DNA from: Lunularia cruciata
Taxonomy: Eukaryota > Streptophyta > Marchantiopsida > Lunulariales > Lunulariaceae
Length of the DNA stretch: 64,000 nt
Reading direction: 5' to 3'
Assembly: GCA_948567375.1 (NCBI GenBank)
Contig: OX419761.1
Span: forward strand, 41,516,243 to 41,580,242
In this document: piece by piece, positions 1-12,010 of the stretch
Numbering within the stretch: position 1 is the first letter of the stretch
Layout of the letters: each line of letters opens with the position of its first letter
Position numbers and translations under genes: made by a program
Notes under the pieces: generated by a model
Database searches by the model: none
Told to the model about the DNA's origin: nothing
The model's input: only the letters and a program-made list of their open reading frames with translations

Positions 1-738
1 TTTAGCAAAGGAATGTCAATCAAAAAGGCAAAGCCCTTGATTCTTTGCAACCCTACCATTGATAAGTAGGACATGGAAGCAAGAAAAAGATTGCTGCAAA
101 ATCTAAATGTTACATTTCTTTTATTGAATTGGGATTTTGGGTTGTTTATAATTGCACAAGAGATCCAAAATGACCAATGTTAAACTCAAGATAATCTTTG
201 GAGTAAATTGAAGGAGTGGTTGGAGGACCACTAATAAATAGTCTTTATAGATGATGCAATAGATTTGGTTGGCTTCACATTTGAGACAAAGTTTATGGAA
301 GCAAGACTAGAGATGCAAAAGCAAATCAAAGACATGCTTTGTTGAATTGAGATTGACTAGTAACAACTGGAAGGTGAAGAACTACTTGGAGTTGGCCTAA
401 CAAGTGATTGCAATTGCTCAGATGAAGTTTTTCAAGCTGCAACAAACAACTTATCTTTTGATAAAAAGATCAGTTGTTTGAGTAAACAAACTTATCAAAC
501 TCAAACTATTCTTTGAGCGCTTTTTTGCAAGAGCTTTGATCACCTAAATTTGGGTATTTCACAAGTTTATATATTGTATGCTCAATGCTTAAGAGGAGCA
601 ATGTCTATATTATTTAAAACCATTGATGTACACTTTTACATGAGGTTGAATCTATTGATAACTCAAGATAAGGAAATACTCTCAAGTTACTTTTAGTTGG
701 AGAGCTATTTTGCCTCACAACCCAAATGAGAAAGTATC

Positions 739-1008
739 ATGACAATGATCAATGAAGCAGATTTCAAAAACTTTAAAATGGATGAGTGTGTAGAGGCTAT
801 AAAAGAACCTATGAAGAGGAAGAAGCCAATCCAATTGTCATTGGAAGCACCATTCACACAAGCAAGTAGTAGAAGCAAGTATTGGAAGTTAACAGTTGTT
901 GATATCTCTTCCAAAGATAAAGAGGTAGAATTGACAATAATGGACACCAAAATAGAATCAAAGGATAAGAAAGAGAGTGCCCAGGTGGAAGAGTCAACTC
1001 CACTATAG
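739..1008 (+). CDS. Short charged ORF of unknown function
   Basis: An 89-residue open frame beginning MTMINEADFKNFKMDECVEA and ending in a Lys/Glu/Asp-rich tail. It stands out from its stop-rich surroundings and is acidic to basic throughout, without signal peptide or membrane segment. I do not recognise a domain. Its lysine- and glutamate-rich composition resembles linker regions of retrotransposon Gag proteins, and stops flank it on both sides, so a leftover gag segment is more likely than a host gene. Confidence 0.2.
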   Translation: MTMINEADFKNFKMDECVEAIKEPMKRKKPIQLSLEAPFTQASSRSKYWKLTVVDISSKDKEVELTIMDTKIESKDKKESAQVEESTPL

Positions 1009-3090
1009 GAAGATACAAACATTTTGATTTTGTTCATAAATATCCTCTATGAATATTGTTGATAGAGTGGGGAAGTCAAGCAAGTGGACCGTTGTTGCCA
1101 AAGAAGACATTATACATACCAAAGAACCTTTGGGAGAAGAATTTTAAGTGTTAAAGTTGATAGAATCCAAATTAGTAAATGAGTCTTTTTTTTCTATTAT
1201 TATAGTTCTTAGAGAAGATCTTTCTTTTCTATCTAGAGTAGTGGCCAAACCTTAGAAGTTATCATGCACTAGTTAAGAACATGCATCAGAATGGATATGC
1301 AATCAAGCAAAGACTAAGGTGGCAAAGAGAGAATATGAGAATCAAGTTCTCTCTTTGCCAACAACATCTTCTTCATAAGCTCTTGAGTACAAAGATTGAG
1401 GATCCAAAGTCTTTGAGCAAGAGAATATCTTCTAAATTAATCCTTTATGCAATTCTTTAATAATTTCTAAAGTATCTTCTAGATGAACTTGTATGATCTT
1501 GCTAAATTATGTAAAATTGATGTACTTTTACATATTTCTTCTTTTTAGTTGATAATATTCTTATCACATGCTCCAATTTTGAACTATTAGAAGGAATTTT
1601 TAAGCATGGTAAATATTAGATTTTATTATGATGGCTAGATTAACCATATGCCCGGCAAGGAATTTAATAACCTCATATCCTAATGATAATCAATGATGAA
1701 TGTAGGCAGTAAGAATGAATGTAGGTTGTATTTGGTCAAGAAAAGATGATGGATGGAAATGAATATAAATATAGAAATAGAGATCAAGATGAATAATAAA
1801 AGAGATAATTTTAATAATATAATACATAAATAAAATTAAGTTAAAAACCTATAGTATTAATTGATTAAGGAAATTCATGACTTAAGAGCATATCATTATT
1901 ATCAACCATATCCAAATGAAAAATTTAACTAATGTATTAATATATTTTTTGATCATCAAATGAGTTTGGTTTCTTATAAGAAAGAAGATAACATTAGAAG
2001 AACATGAAAGTATTAGGCAAATTACACAATGAAGGAAATAAACTTTAAGAACTAGTAGTCTTGACTATGATTAAGAAAGAATGAAAGAATTTGGCACTTT
2101 CTAGCTTGGAGATGTTATAAGAAAATACTTTATTTGAAAATAAAGTAGTTAAATTATTGTAATAAAGATTCAGATATGTACAATGAATGTGTTTTAAAGT
2201 ATTGTTTGTGCTTGAGCCATTGGATACAAGTAATATCAAGATGATTTATTAGTTTAAGCTTACAATTGCTTACTTATTACTTGAGTGCCAAGTATAGACA
2301 ACTTATAATATTATAATCCTAATATTGCCACTGGTTGCTTCTCTACAAACATATTTATTGACATGCCCTAATGAGAACAAATATTCAATCCAAAATCATT
2401 TGATATAATGGTTGTTGCTAGAAGTAATATCAAGATGAATTGTTAATGTTTAAGCAAACACTTATTTGCTAGTCAACCAAACACTAAGTATATACAACTC
2501 ATGATATTACAAATATTCTATCTTAAATTTATTTATTTATTTACCATTGAATTTTGAACAGTATTAACTAAACTCTAAATTAGATTATTGATATTTTAAT
2601 ATAAGATTTACAAAAATTTCTAAATTCTAAAATTAGAAAAATATATATTTTCTCTCTCTTGCTCTGTATCCATATACTAAAAATATGAATATATATAATA
2701 ATTTGAAAAAAATCTTATATTATGATTAAACATGATATAAGATAGTAGAAATTCAATGATTTAGTACATAATTCCATAATTTATATTTTTCACTATTGTG
2801 AATCACAAATTTTCTTTAAGAACTTCTCTATTAGAGTAAATAGAATGACATGGTATATGAGTGATGTGGATTACAATGTACTTTAGGTAACCTTGGATTA
2901 TAAAAATTAAGCGATGTCTAGGTTACACAATGTATTAAAAGATTTTTAAATTAATTTCATGAATAAAAGGCCTTTCATTTGTAAAAAATTTCCCTTTTAT
3001 TTTTCCTTGAAGTACATAATTTTTTAAATTTAGCTTATATTATACTATAAGCAAATATGATATAATAAAAGCCAAACGTTGTGGACTTCA

Positions 3091-3290
3091 ATTTATTCAT
3101 TGATTTTTGTTGAAGATGATTTAGGTGATATTGTCATGCAATATCATTTATTAAGAGAAAAATCATATTTTTAAATCATGATTTATTTATTGTGGAATTT
3201 GATTTATTCATTGATTTTTGTTGAAGATGATTCAGGTGATATTGTCATGAAATATCATTTATTAAGAGAAAAATCATATGTGTAAATCAT
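3091..3290. repeat. Two-copy tandem repeat, 111-bp period
   Basis: The block starting ATTTATTCATTGATTTTTGT at 3091 recurs at 3202 with a few substitutions; both copies contain GATATTGTCATG and TATTAAGAGAAAAATCATAT. It is a simple local duplication in AT-rich DNA with no coding potential. Confidence 0.85.
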
Positions 3291-4789
3291 ATTTTTATAT
3301 TAATCTTTAGACAATATAACAAATGCACTTTTAAAGGTGATCTAAAAGTACATAATTGCTTGAGGGTGGCTTATTATGTCATATAATATCATATAATAGA
3401 ATAAATACAAAAAAACAAAATGTAAGTCAAAATAATTACTATAGTACTTAATATTCAATAAGAAAATACTTTCTCTTGAAGATTTAGGAGTAAGAACATT
3501 GATTTATAAAAGTTCAATTAATTTTTTTTAGAGAACTAGCAAGACATATTTAGGTAAATTCATTATATTATTTTTAGTCTCCATTAGAATCATAAGTTAT
3601 CAAGGAGATATCTTAACATCAAACTATACTCTTACATTTCAATACATTGCTATCTTTTATTAATAATAGCTAAGAAAGTCCATTTTAAAAGTATATCAAA
3701 GTATACTCTTTAAGCACTTCCATCTTGGTAGGTTGTTTGCAATAGATAGGGATGTTGAGTTGTACTACACAATTTCATTAGGTTGCTAGCTTAGATTAAT
3801 TTCTTCTAAGCTATCCACTTTAGACAAGCTTCAAATGTACCTTTTACATGCTTCTATCTGTGTAAGAGGTTTGCAACAAGTTTGGTCATCAATTGGACTC
3901 TCCATTTTTAATAAACCAATATCCTTAGTCAATTATAATGAAGTAAATCCACATTGAAAGTGCATCAAAGTGCATCTTGAGTAGTACTGTCTTTATAAGA
4001 TGTTAGTATAAAGTGGTATATTGAGAGAGACTCTCAAAATTCAATTATAAAAGGCTCATCTTTTATGGTTATATCTATTTACATTCTTATTTCCATTCTT
4101 GTTACATAAAAGTTAGTGAGTTTTGGCCTTTAGTCCTTAGGCGTTAGCCCCAATATTTGGCCCATAATTTGGTACCAAATTGTATATCAAGACCTAGCTT
4201 AAAGCCCAAGATGAGAATTTCAACCCTAAAGGTTGAGATTGAAGTCAAGTAATAGATTGAAAGCATGAATGGCCCAAAAGTCTAGGTAAGGATCATGCAC
4301 ACAAATTTCTCTCAAAACTTAGCTTAAAACTATTACTCTTAGCTTCAAGCATGAACTTTCTACTTGACCTTAGATCTTAAAATTTAAGGAGTTTACACTC
4401 AATTCCATCTCTAAATTCATCACAAAAGTTTTGGTCCAAGTAGCTCATCTTCTTTATAGTTTCAAAGTTTTGTTAATACAAATGAACTTACACTCAAAGT
4501 TTAGTAAAATATGTTTTTAAACTAAGAATCTACACTTCTCTTAAGTATACAAGATTGACATAATTAACTCCAAGATATCATGATGGACCACAATGTAGAC
4601 AATGGCTACTCATTTCCCAAATTTAATTGGTTCTTACTTCTTTAAGCGTTCTCAACTTATGTGTACTCATAACCTGCTTTTGGTGAACATAAGATTGCAC
4701 TCAATACCTATCTATACTAGTAGAGAGATCCATCAATGGAACAAAAAATATAAATAGATAATTTATCTAGACATATCTATCACCCAAAG

Positions 4790-5520
4790 ATGTTTCTAAC
4801 GATAGTTTTTATAGTTAGAGATGAAAATTGACTTTGTAACATTTGGAAGGATGTTAGGTATGATAGGCTAGGTAGATCAAATAGAGGTGTCACCAAAAGA
4901 GCACTTTTGCTAATAGAGTAGGAGGCAAAAAATAGCTTGAAAATGTACAAATAGCTAGACATATTATTTAAAAATGAAAATTGACTTGGTAATATCTAGA
5001 AGAATGTTATAGATAATGGACTAAGTGGGTCAGATGGAGGTATCACCAAAAGAGTACTTCTACTAATAGAGTAGGAGCCAAAAATAGTCTCAAAAATTTA
5101 GAGCCAATTTTGGAAGCCTAAACGGATGAATTAGGCCTCAAAAATGTTTGAATTTCTTCCTTGAGGAGGGAAAAGGTTTGCCTTCCTTCCTTGTTTATCT
5201 CATTGAGAGCTTTCCAATGGTACCTCACCCATGTAATTATGAGATTATACAAGAAGATTCCCTAAATATTCTTTCTAATCAAAGCTTGTTTGACCAACCA
5301 GATAGGACCAGAACCAACATGTCATCCATGTGAGTAACTAATCTAAGGATAGAGCTTGCTTCCAGGTCACCAATCCATGTATTTGATCCAAGGGTGGAGC
5401 TTCCTTTGAGGGAACCCTCTTTGCTACATAAAAAAGTCAAGGTGCTCCTTTGTGGCATTGGAGTATTGAGTGTGAAACTTGTATTTCATCTCTTATGTTT
5501 CTCTTAAGGTCTGTTATCCT
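4790..5520 (+). mobile_element. Old family A LTR remnant
   Basis: This segment is colinear with the family A LTR at 17629-18368 but well diverged. Shared landmarks in order are ATCACCAAAAGAG, TACTTCTACTAATAGAG, CCTAAACGGATGAATTAGGC, GACCAACCAGATAGGACC and a TTGGA-type end near 5520. The first tens of bases of the LTR and a clear TG start are not recognisable. It is followed directly by gag sequence equivalent to the middle of family A gag, so the primer site and the 5' part of gag are deleted. Confidence 0.7.
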
Positions 5521-5544
5521 TGGAAGATCACAAAAACCTAATAC

Positions 5545-6488
5545 CAACGGCCAAAGTACTTGGAGAGGCATTCATGCAAATGACATCGACCCCGATCAAC
5601 AACAAAGCCACATTGTTACCATAAATGAAGAAGATGTGCAACATCAAGCTTTACAAGAGAGAATATTCTATGAGAGTAGTGGAAAACTAGATTTCAAGAA
5701 TGAATTGATACTTTTGATTATTCACAACTAAGATCATAGACTATTTTTTAGTTGTGTTTGCATGTGTGTACTTGACCATAAAGCCCTCACATGGTATGAT
5801 GCTTGGGAAAAAACAATTTTGGGAGAAGGAAGATAGATCACTTGGATAGCAATACAAGAAGGATTGTTGAAGAATTTCCAATTTGTGGATTTAATGTAGT
5901 TCCAAAACCGACTATGAGGGTTGAAGCAGAAGAACAACATACAAGTGTACGTAGAGTCATTTTTTGATTTGTAGGTCATAATAACTTATATGTGTCTAAC
6001 ATAAGCTCTTGACAATTTCAAATGGAGGCTAAAAGAGCAAATTCATTAAGAGGTAACGGTACAAAATTCTCAAACTATTTTTGAAGCCATTGCTATGCTT
6101 AGAGAATAGCAAGGGTGCTTGGAGGAGGTGAAGAGATAGTCTTGACTCTATTGGGTTAAAACAAAGCACTTTGGAGGACCAATGCATGTGGAATTGGGCA
6201 ACATTTGGTTTTGAGACCAAGGAGCACAACCGCTCCAAGGAGAATAGAGACGGGTTGAAGAAAGGAGAGATGGAGTCTCACAAGTAGAAGAGGCTCAAGA
6301 AAAACAACAACATTGTTACAATTATGGCTAAGTTGGGCACATAGCCATCAATTGTTGTGCTCATCTTCTTAGAGGTCCTCGGTCTCCATACAAGTGACCT
6401 TTGAACAATAAGGAGAGATGAATTAAGGAGGAGGATGCTGAGATCACATTGGAAAACAAAGATTACCAATAACAAAAAGTATACTTCT
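5545..6488 (+). pseudogene. gag: Family A gag pseudogene (partial)
   Basis: Nucleotide and peptide similarity to the gag of element A (19135-20075) runs through this stretch, including the CTTGGAGAGGCAT start, the capsid-like region around CTCACATGGTATGATGCTTGG, and the zinc-knuckle region near 6310. The knuckle is degenerate: the second cysteine is tyrosine and a stop follows. Several frameshifts and stops are present. The match ends near 6488, exactly where the terminal repeat of element E begins, which suggests that E or a rearrangement cut this copy. Confidence 0.75.
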
Positions 6489-6702
6489 TGGTCTACAACC
6501 CTAACCATCATGTTGACGGCACACCCAATGGTATAAATGGTGCAAGTGACGATAGGCCCTTCCATGTAGTCAATACTCCAAACACAAAATCTAACCTTCA
6601 ACAAGTAGTCTATGAGTAACTACCAAAATACTCTTGACTACCAACACTACTACTCCAGAGTCCAAGCAATCTAGGTGTGATGCTACAAATAGCATGATAG
6701 CT
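6489..6702 (-). repeat. Left 214-bp direct repeat of element E (candidate 3' LTR)
   Basis: This block and 15671-15884 are the same length and similar throughout (shared GTTGACGGCACACCCAATGG, TATGAGTAACTACCAAAATA, GCAATCTAGGT). In minus orientation both end in AGACCA, compatible with an LTR CA end, but the start (AGCTATC) is not the usual TG. It could be a short LTR, or the conserved tail of a longer decayed one. Confidence 0.55.
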
Positions 6703-6964
6703 ATTGTGCATATACATATTGCTACACAACATACATCGCTATCAACATCACACACTATAGAAACACAACTCACACATAAGTCATACATGGACTCTCAAGT
6801 GCCACAATTGCACCCTAGGTCCTCTAATTCCAAATAGCCATCTACTCCAAGCATATGGTATACCTTATGGTGGGCAAAAGATCAAGAGGCCGGGGTGCTA
6901 TTGAGCCCCATCATTAGGTGCCTATCTACAATCTATACCATATAAAGGATGAACTAGTTGTAGG
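6703..6964. other. 3' untranslated stretch of element E
   Basis: Lies between the stop after the PHD-like finger and the left terminal repeat. It is stop-rich in the pol frame and I see no clear polypurine tract. Confidence 0.4.
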
Positions 6965-7297
6965 TCAAGTACATCTAGGACATAACCATTGTCCTTGAGG
7001 AACCACCATGAGGGGAGGAGTCATACATGCCATATGCCATTCTCTTGAAAAACTATCACACACTAACATAGTAGCAACTCTACTAGAAGATCTGCATAAC
7101 ATACACCTCAAGCCTGCAAATACAAGTGCCAAGCTTGGATCCATATTACCATCAATGTTTGGGAGGTGATATGGTGCATAATTGCACACATGAACCTTCC
7201 AAACAACACCATCATGTCCTTCTAACACAAGAACTCCAAATGGCAAAACCTCGTATACTCTCAAGATAGTATAGCTTATAGAAACATCAAGTATCAT
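6965..7297 (-). pseudogene. C-terminal Pol segment with PHD-like zinc finger
   Basis: A 110-residue open frame at the 3' end of element E pol. Cysteines and histidine follow the PHD pattern: C65, C68, C80, H88, C91, C106, C109, with the usual WHMAC and WLCPRC signatures and a PPL motif between them. The fourth zinc ligand, expected at residue 83 of this frame, is phenylalanine. PHD fingers are known to read histone H3 tails, so I infer an integration-targeting role like that of chromodomains in chromoviruses. The substituted ligand means this copy may not fold. A related C4HC3 finger is the main alternative. Confidence 0.75.
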
Positions 7298-7639
7298 TGA
7301 TGCTATCAGTTATAGATATAAATAGTCACCTAGATGAAATCAATAGATCAAAGGTATATAACCTCCTTATCAAATGGTAGCATAGCATAAGGTATCTCTA
7401 TGCTGAGCAATCACCAAGTTCTCAAAGGCCATCAACATCACTCTTTGAAAGATCTTTGCCCATTGAGAACATGCACTCATCCATACATTTGGATCATCCA
7501 AGTCCAACACTACATTAGCACCTTGAAAAATGGCTATAGGTAAATCTCATCCATAGAGTAAGGATAGAAAGATGCTAAGGAGGCTTGCCGGCTGAATCTA
7601 TAGCCCATGGCCAACCAAGGTAACTTGAGATCCTAATCT

Positions 7640-8110
7640 CCCAAGTGGCCTCTCTGCAAACTATACTTTTGCAATCCTTTTCATCGTTTGAACCACTCTC
7701 TCTACTAATCCTTAGGGTGATCTTGGGAGGTAGTATTATGATCAATCAAAGCCTTGTCACACAAGACTTGAAAATCCTCCAAGAAATATGTACCTTGATC
7801 AGTCAAAATCTCAACTAGTGCACCAAAATGACTAAAGACCCGATCCAAGAATGAGAAAGCCATCCTTGGACTTATCAAGAAGTGCCACCAACTCAATTCA
7901 CTTGGAGAAGTGCTCCACTATCACCAAAATGTATCCAAACTCCAATGGTAACCCAATCCAATGATAGGTAATGGGTGTAACTATGGCATGTGAGCATTGA
8001 ATGATACTCTAACACAATCACAAACCACACATCTAGCAAAAAACAACTATACATTAGTCTGCATACCACACCACCAATAATGACTCTAGAGTAAGCTATA
8101 TGTATGCTTT
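7640..8110 (-). pseudogene. Element E integrase (degraded)
   Basis: The zinc-binding CVVC pair and following GLGYHWSLD (first catalytic aspartate region) are readable in one frame near 8040-7940. An open stretch at 7896-7705 carries FGALVEILTDQGTYF, the second catalytic aspartate region, followed by KALIDHNTTSQDHP. The third catalytic region continues leftward with ERVVQTMKR. Stops interrupt the frame. The order after RT and RNase H identifies a Ty3/gypsy pol. Confidence 0.8.
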
Positions 8111-8479
8111 ACTCCAAAATGTCCTACCTTCTCATGAGCATGACGGACCAACTATGGTCTTTAAGATGGAAGTGGTACTACTCTTGCTCTACCATCCTCC
8201 CATCCAAGAAGAAGGTATATGCTCTCCAATTTGAACTATCTAGCTTGTTGACAAATATGGTCTCTCTCCTTGGCCCCAATTGTGCCACCTACAACACCAA
8301 TGCAAAGATAGTCCATGATTAAGACATCATCATGAATATCTTGCTAAAATGTACTACTATCTCCACTCTCTAGATCAATGAACTCAAAAACTCCTTCTGT
8401 ATGTATTGAGAGAGATACTACCAAAGCCTCAAAAAATATACAAAGAAAGGTATATGCATGCCAACCCGACACCATCTCC

Positions 8480-8930
8480 TCATTTTTCTCACCATGCCAA
8501 CGTGCTCTGGTCTGATCCTAGTGGCTGGGACATGGGAATGTATGCATCCACATTACGGTTCACCATTCTAGGTTCATGAATAACCATGAATCATACTATT
8601 GTAAAATCAATACCCATTGTGCAAGCTTCCCTAAAAGCTTGTCAGACTTCATCAACCACTTTGATGGCTGATGATCAATGATGAGAGTAAAGGGGTTACC
8701 AAATAAATAACATAAAAAATGTGCTACTTCCATATTGTTGCCAAACACTCTCCCTCATATGAACTATACTTTGTCCTCTGCTGAATTGTTGGAGCAACTA
8801 GCATCGGCCACCACAAACTCCTTCCCCTCATCATCATGTTGGTGAGCATTGCTCCAAGCCCCAACATACTCCATTTAGTGTGAACTTGAAATGGTCATCC
8901 TTTGATTGGTCTCCTCAAAATAGGAGCAAA
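8480..8930 (-). pseudogene. Element E RNase H region (heavily degraded)
   Basis: Between RT and integrase, where gypsy RNase H belongs, short peptides such as FMLFIW and SAIKVVDEV recall the RNase H C-terminal half (YLFG..F...TDH.PLKW), but stops are dense. The call rests mainly on position between well-recognised domains. Confidence 0.5.
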
Positions 8931-9760
8931 TTTTAACCTCTCCTTGAGCTCTACAAAGCTCTCTCTTGCTCATCTTCCCAATGCCACTCCTATGTGAGCT
9001 TGGTCAGCTTCATCAAGGCCTTGGCAATGGCATTAAATCCTCTAAAATAGTGGTGATAGAAGTTTACCAACCCAAGGAATGCTTGTACCCTACTCACATC
9101 CACAGGCTAAGGAATACGTGCAATAGCCTCCACCCTGGTATACTAAACACCAAGTCCTCCAAGGTAGATAGTGTGACCCAAATAATCAACATGCTCATGG
9201 AAGAACCTACACTTCGTAAAATGTAATTTGAGTCCATGAAATCTCAACCTCTCAAACACCTCCAACAACTGTCTCTCATGCTCCTCCACAATAGTGCTAT
9301 AGACCAAAATGTAATCACCAAGAAAAATCCAATCCAGCTAGGATCCTATCCATGACCCTTTGGAACTTGGCAAGAGCGTTCTTTAACCTAAACGGTAAGA
9401 TCCTCCACTGATATAACACATCCTTGCCGTGAGGATCAATGGCCCAAAATGCTATCTTGGACTTATCTTCCTCTTTGATCGGCAATTGATGATATCCTAC
9501 TTGAAGATCCAAAGTATTGAAGACCTTTGAATGCACTTTTCATCAAAAATCTCCTCCAATGTAGGCATGGCATATTGATCAACCCTAGTCTGTCGGTTGA
9601 TAGGATGGTAATCTCCACACATCTGCCTATCTATGTAATTGCCATGCATATCCTTCTTGGTTGGCATCATTGTAGCTGATGCATACTCTCCATGTGAGAT
9701 CTCCACCAAACCAACCTCAAAAAGGTCTCTACTTTGGCTCTGAATCAATGCTCTCTCCAT
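8930..9760 (-). pseudogene. Element E reverse transcriptase
   Basis: Two overlapping open stretches cover RT. The first (9760-9497) has EYASATMMPTKKD and RMCGDY-type motif MCGDYHPINRQT, then YAMPTLEEIFD. The second (9536-9315) continues with FNTLDLQVGYHQLPI, AFWAIDP, and LPFRLKNALAKFQRVMDRIL. Downstream, GDYILVYS stands where the catalytic YxDD box is expected, and LHFTKCRFF plus VDYLGHTI follow. The frameshift near 9520 and the altered catalytic box make it inactive. Confidence 0.88.
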
Positions 9761-10339
9761 GTCACTATATTGATAAGGACGTCAAAAAATTGGTGTATCA
9801 TTAGTTAGCTCAATCCAAATACCAAGTCCCTTTAGAGCACCCAAATTTTTCACACTAAAGGCAAAGCAACTCATGTAGCTCCTCAAGAACCTCCAAACTA
9901 TCCATCTTTCCCCTCTTGTAAGCTTGGGTCTAAGATCCGACTCCCAAGTATCCTCTGTAACTATCGTAAAAGTGGAAGATGTAATGATTGGTTGCTATAC
10001 TAGGCCCTTGGGAGCAATAGTATCATGCCCTCATCCACTAGAGGTCCCAACCTCAATGTGAAAAACTCCCTCTGATCTGGCTACAAGCTCCATACGTCCT
10101 CTAGCTACATCCCAAGTAGACCAAGAGTGTAATCCAAGAGACCATGCACACCTGGATGGACTCCAAGTAGACCACTCTCACTAGTAGCCACTGGATGTGT
10201 CCCAACAATACCTTATCCACTTGGCTCATTGCTCCTAACATGTGCTTGAATCATCTTGATAGACACAAAGCTCACAAGTGTATGAGTGGTGATGCCTATC
10301 AAGTGCATCCTACAATGCTCTGCCAAGCCAAGGCTCACA
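9761..10339 (-). other. Linker between methyltransferase and RT of element E
   Basis: Pol linker of element E. It reads as stop-rich peptide with acidic patches (for example EVLEELHELL); no further domain is recognised. Confidence 0.4.
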
Positions 10340-11346
10340 ATCCAAGTCAAATAGTTCAGATCCATAGCTTGACCTAACACCTAATGCTTGGATGCCTCTT
10401 ATATTACTAGAAGAGTAGTAATACCAGTGCAAAAACCTATCACCCACTCTCTCTCATCGGCATTGGGTTCCACCAATTGCTATAACTATGAGTCCCAAAC
10501 AAGTCAAAGACCTCCTTCTTAAAAAAGCATGGGAGCCTAGGAAACTCATAAGTGTAGGAAAAGTAGCTCAAGGCTATCCAACTAGTTTCATCACTACCAT
10601 AAGTGACATGTTAGCCACTACCACCATTTGAAACTAATGCCCAACATCCAAAATCTTATCAACAATAAGGTGGTAAAGTTGTTGAATCCCATCATAAGCG
10701 CATTGTAGAACCTCTTTAGGTAAGAGATTCATTCACTAAAGATGAAGACGATGAGCCCGTGATCCCACTTTGGCTGCATCCAACAACACAGTAGGTCTCA
10801 TCCAAGAATAGACCTAATGTGTACTCACCACCATCCAGGTGTGAGAATCACCCATCAAATATCCAAAATGACATTTTCCAAAATGTAAGTTAGAAAAATG
10901 GATTGATGAACCTAGAGATGTTGTAATATTCGTAACATCTCCCAAAACACACCAAAATGGAGATCTTGAAGACCTAGACCTCAGACAACACATGTATGTT
11001 TCTAACATGGCCATCCAAAAATCACCAAATGAATGGGACCATGTCTCTCCAAATCCTACATCCCTAGTAAGGAAATGTCTACTGGTAAGATCTTTTGGTA
11101 ACCATTGACTGCTGCTATTGATAATAACTCAGGATACCAATAAGCCAAGCATGCCACATGATGTAGAGAGACTTGCTTAGAAATCTCATCTCTCTCCACA
11201 TACAAGTACCTCGGTACTTGTATACCCACATGTAGTATGGCAGCTAGTTTAGTGCTAATCCCACCAAACAACTCCCATAGACATACTACCTTTATTGGAT
11301 ATTGCCAAGCAATGAGTGTGATATCCAAAGGTATCAATGTTATCAA
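10340..11346 (-). pseudogene. Retrotransposon-borne cytosine-C5 DNA methyltransferase domain
   Basis: C5-methyltransferase motifs appear in correct order on the minus strand. Motif I: ELFGGISTKLAAIL at about 11274-11233, with the acidic motif II residue in YVERDE at 11199-11182. Motif IV: GPIHLVIFGWPC ending at 11005, the Pro-Cys pair holding the catalytic cysteine. Then GLGLQDLHFGVFWEML. Motif VI: ENV at 10878-10870. Motif VIII-like: DAAKVGSRAHRL at 10780-10745. C-terminal: ADEREWVIGF, then LGQAMDLNYLTW, the motif X counterpart, near 10360. Stops (CAG to TAG and CGA to TGA type) and at least one frameshift break it. It lies between protease and RT of element E. The family methylates cytosine using S-adenosylmethionine; any role in marking DNA during retrotransposition is inference. 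Confidence 0.9.
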
Positions 11347-11685
11347 CTCTAGAGGTTTATCCTCACATTGGTCTCCTAGTGGTACAAAGGCTCCACTCCA
11401 AGCCTATTGCACCAATTGATCTGCATGTTACTACAATGCCTCCTCTAAACTCCATAAAGGAACATCCAAGGTGGATGGAATGATCCCACTTGTACTCCAA
11501 ATATGAGTGATCTCCTATGGTATTGGAGTATCCTTTGCATGAGAATTCCACTCAAATAAGTTACCAGGCCAAGTAACAAAACCATTGCAAGTTGAAACTT
11601 ATACCGCCATGGTCCCAAACTATAGTGAGCCAAGACTGCCACTATTGAAGCATATTGGTAGGCAACATACTTGTCCCTCTCTTGA
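11347..11685 (-). other. Linker between protease and methyltransferase of element E
   Basis: Overlapping short open frames cover this span in minus orientation. The part nearest the protease continues its C-terminal sequence; no separate domain is recognised. Confidence 0.4.
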
Positions 11686-12010
11686 CTACCAACCTGGTCT
11701 ATAGGAGGTTGTCTCCTCCCAATAGTCAATATTGTATCCCATGAGGTATAACACTGCTCCCCCAACTAACACATCATATGACTCAACTATTGTTGCAATG
11801 GCCTGAGCTCTCACCATAAAGCTATCTGTCAAATGATTGGACTGAATTTTAACAACAAGCTTTCCATATGTGATGTATTGTGTAGAACCACCCCCTAGAG
11901 ATGTCTGATCTGAAATGGACACCTCTCCATATTGGTCTGCCATAACTCTAGACCAACAACTCTAGCCTTCCCCAACATAAGGAGTTGCGCACCAGAGTCT
12001 AGTAAGACCT
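11686..12010 (-). pseudogene. Element E aspartic protease
   Basis: The active-site motif VLLDSGAQLLMLG is readable near 12005-11965, with the catalytic Asp-Ser-Gly preserved. An open frame downstream (11943-11686) contains SYDVLVGGAVLYLMGYNIDY and WEETTSYRPGW, the C-terminal half of a pepsin-fold retroelement protease. A stop lies just before the active site. It separates Gag from the methyltransferase in the polyprotein order. Confidence 0.8.

Larger units (their letters stand above)
1..4780. other. AT-rich intergenic DNA, no recognised gene
   Basis: This stretch is strongly AT-rich and full of stops in all frames. I recognise no transposon domain, RNA gene or host exon in it. It contains one modest ORF (739-1008) and one two-copy tandem repeat (3091-3290), listed separately. 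It may be very old retrotransposon debris, since the first kilobase has a gag-like amino-acid flavour, but no motif supports that. Confidence 0.5.

Noticed and set aside
7705-7896. Possible separate DNA-binding gene
   Set aside because: LTDQGTYF and following text match the gypsy integrase catalytic core and belong to element E pol.
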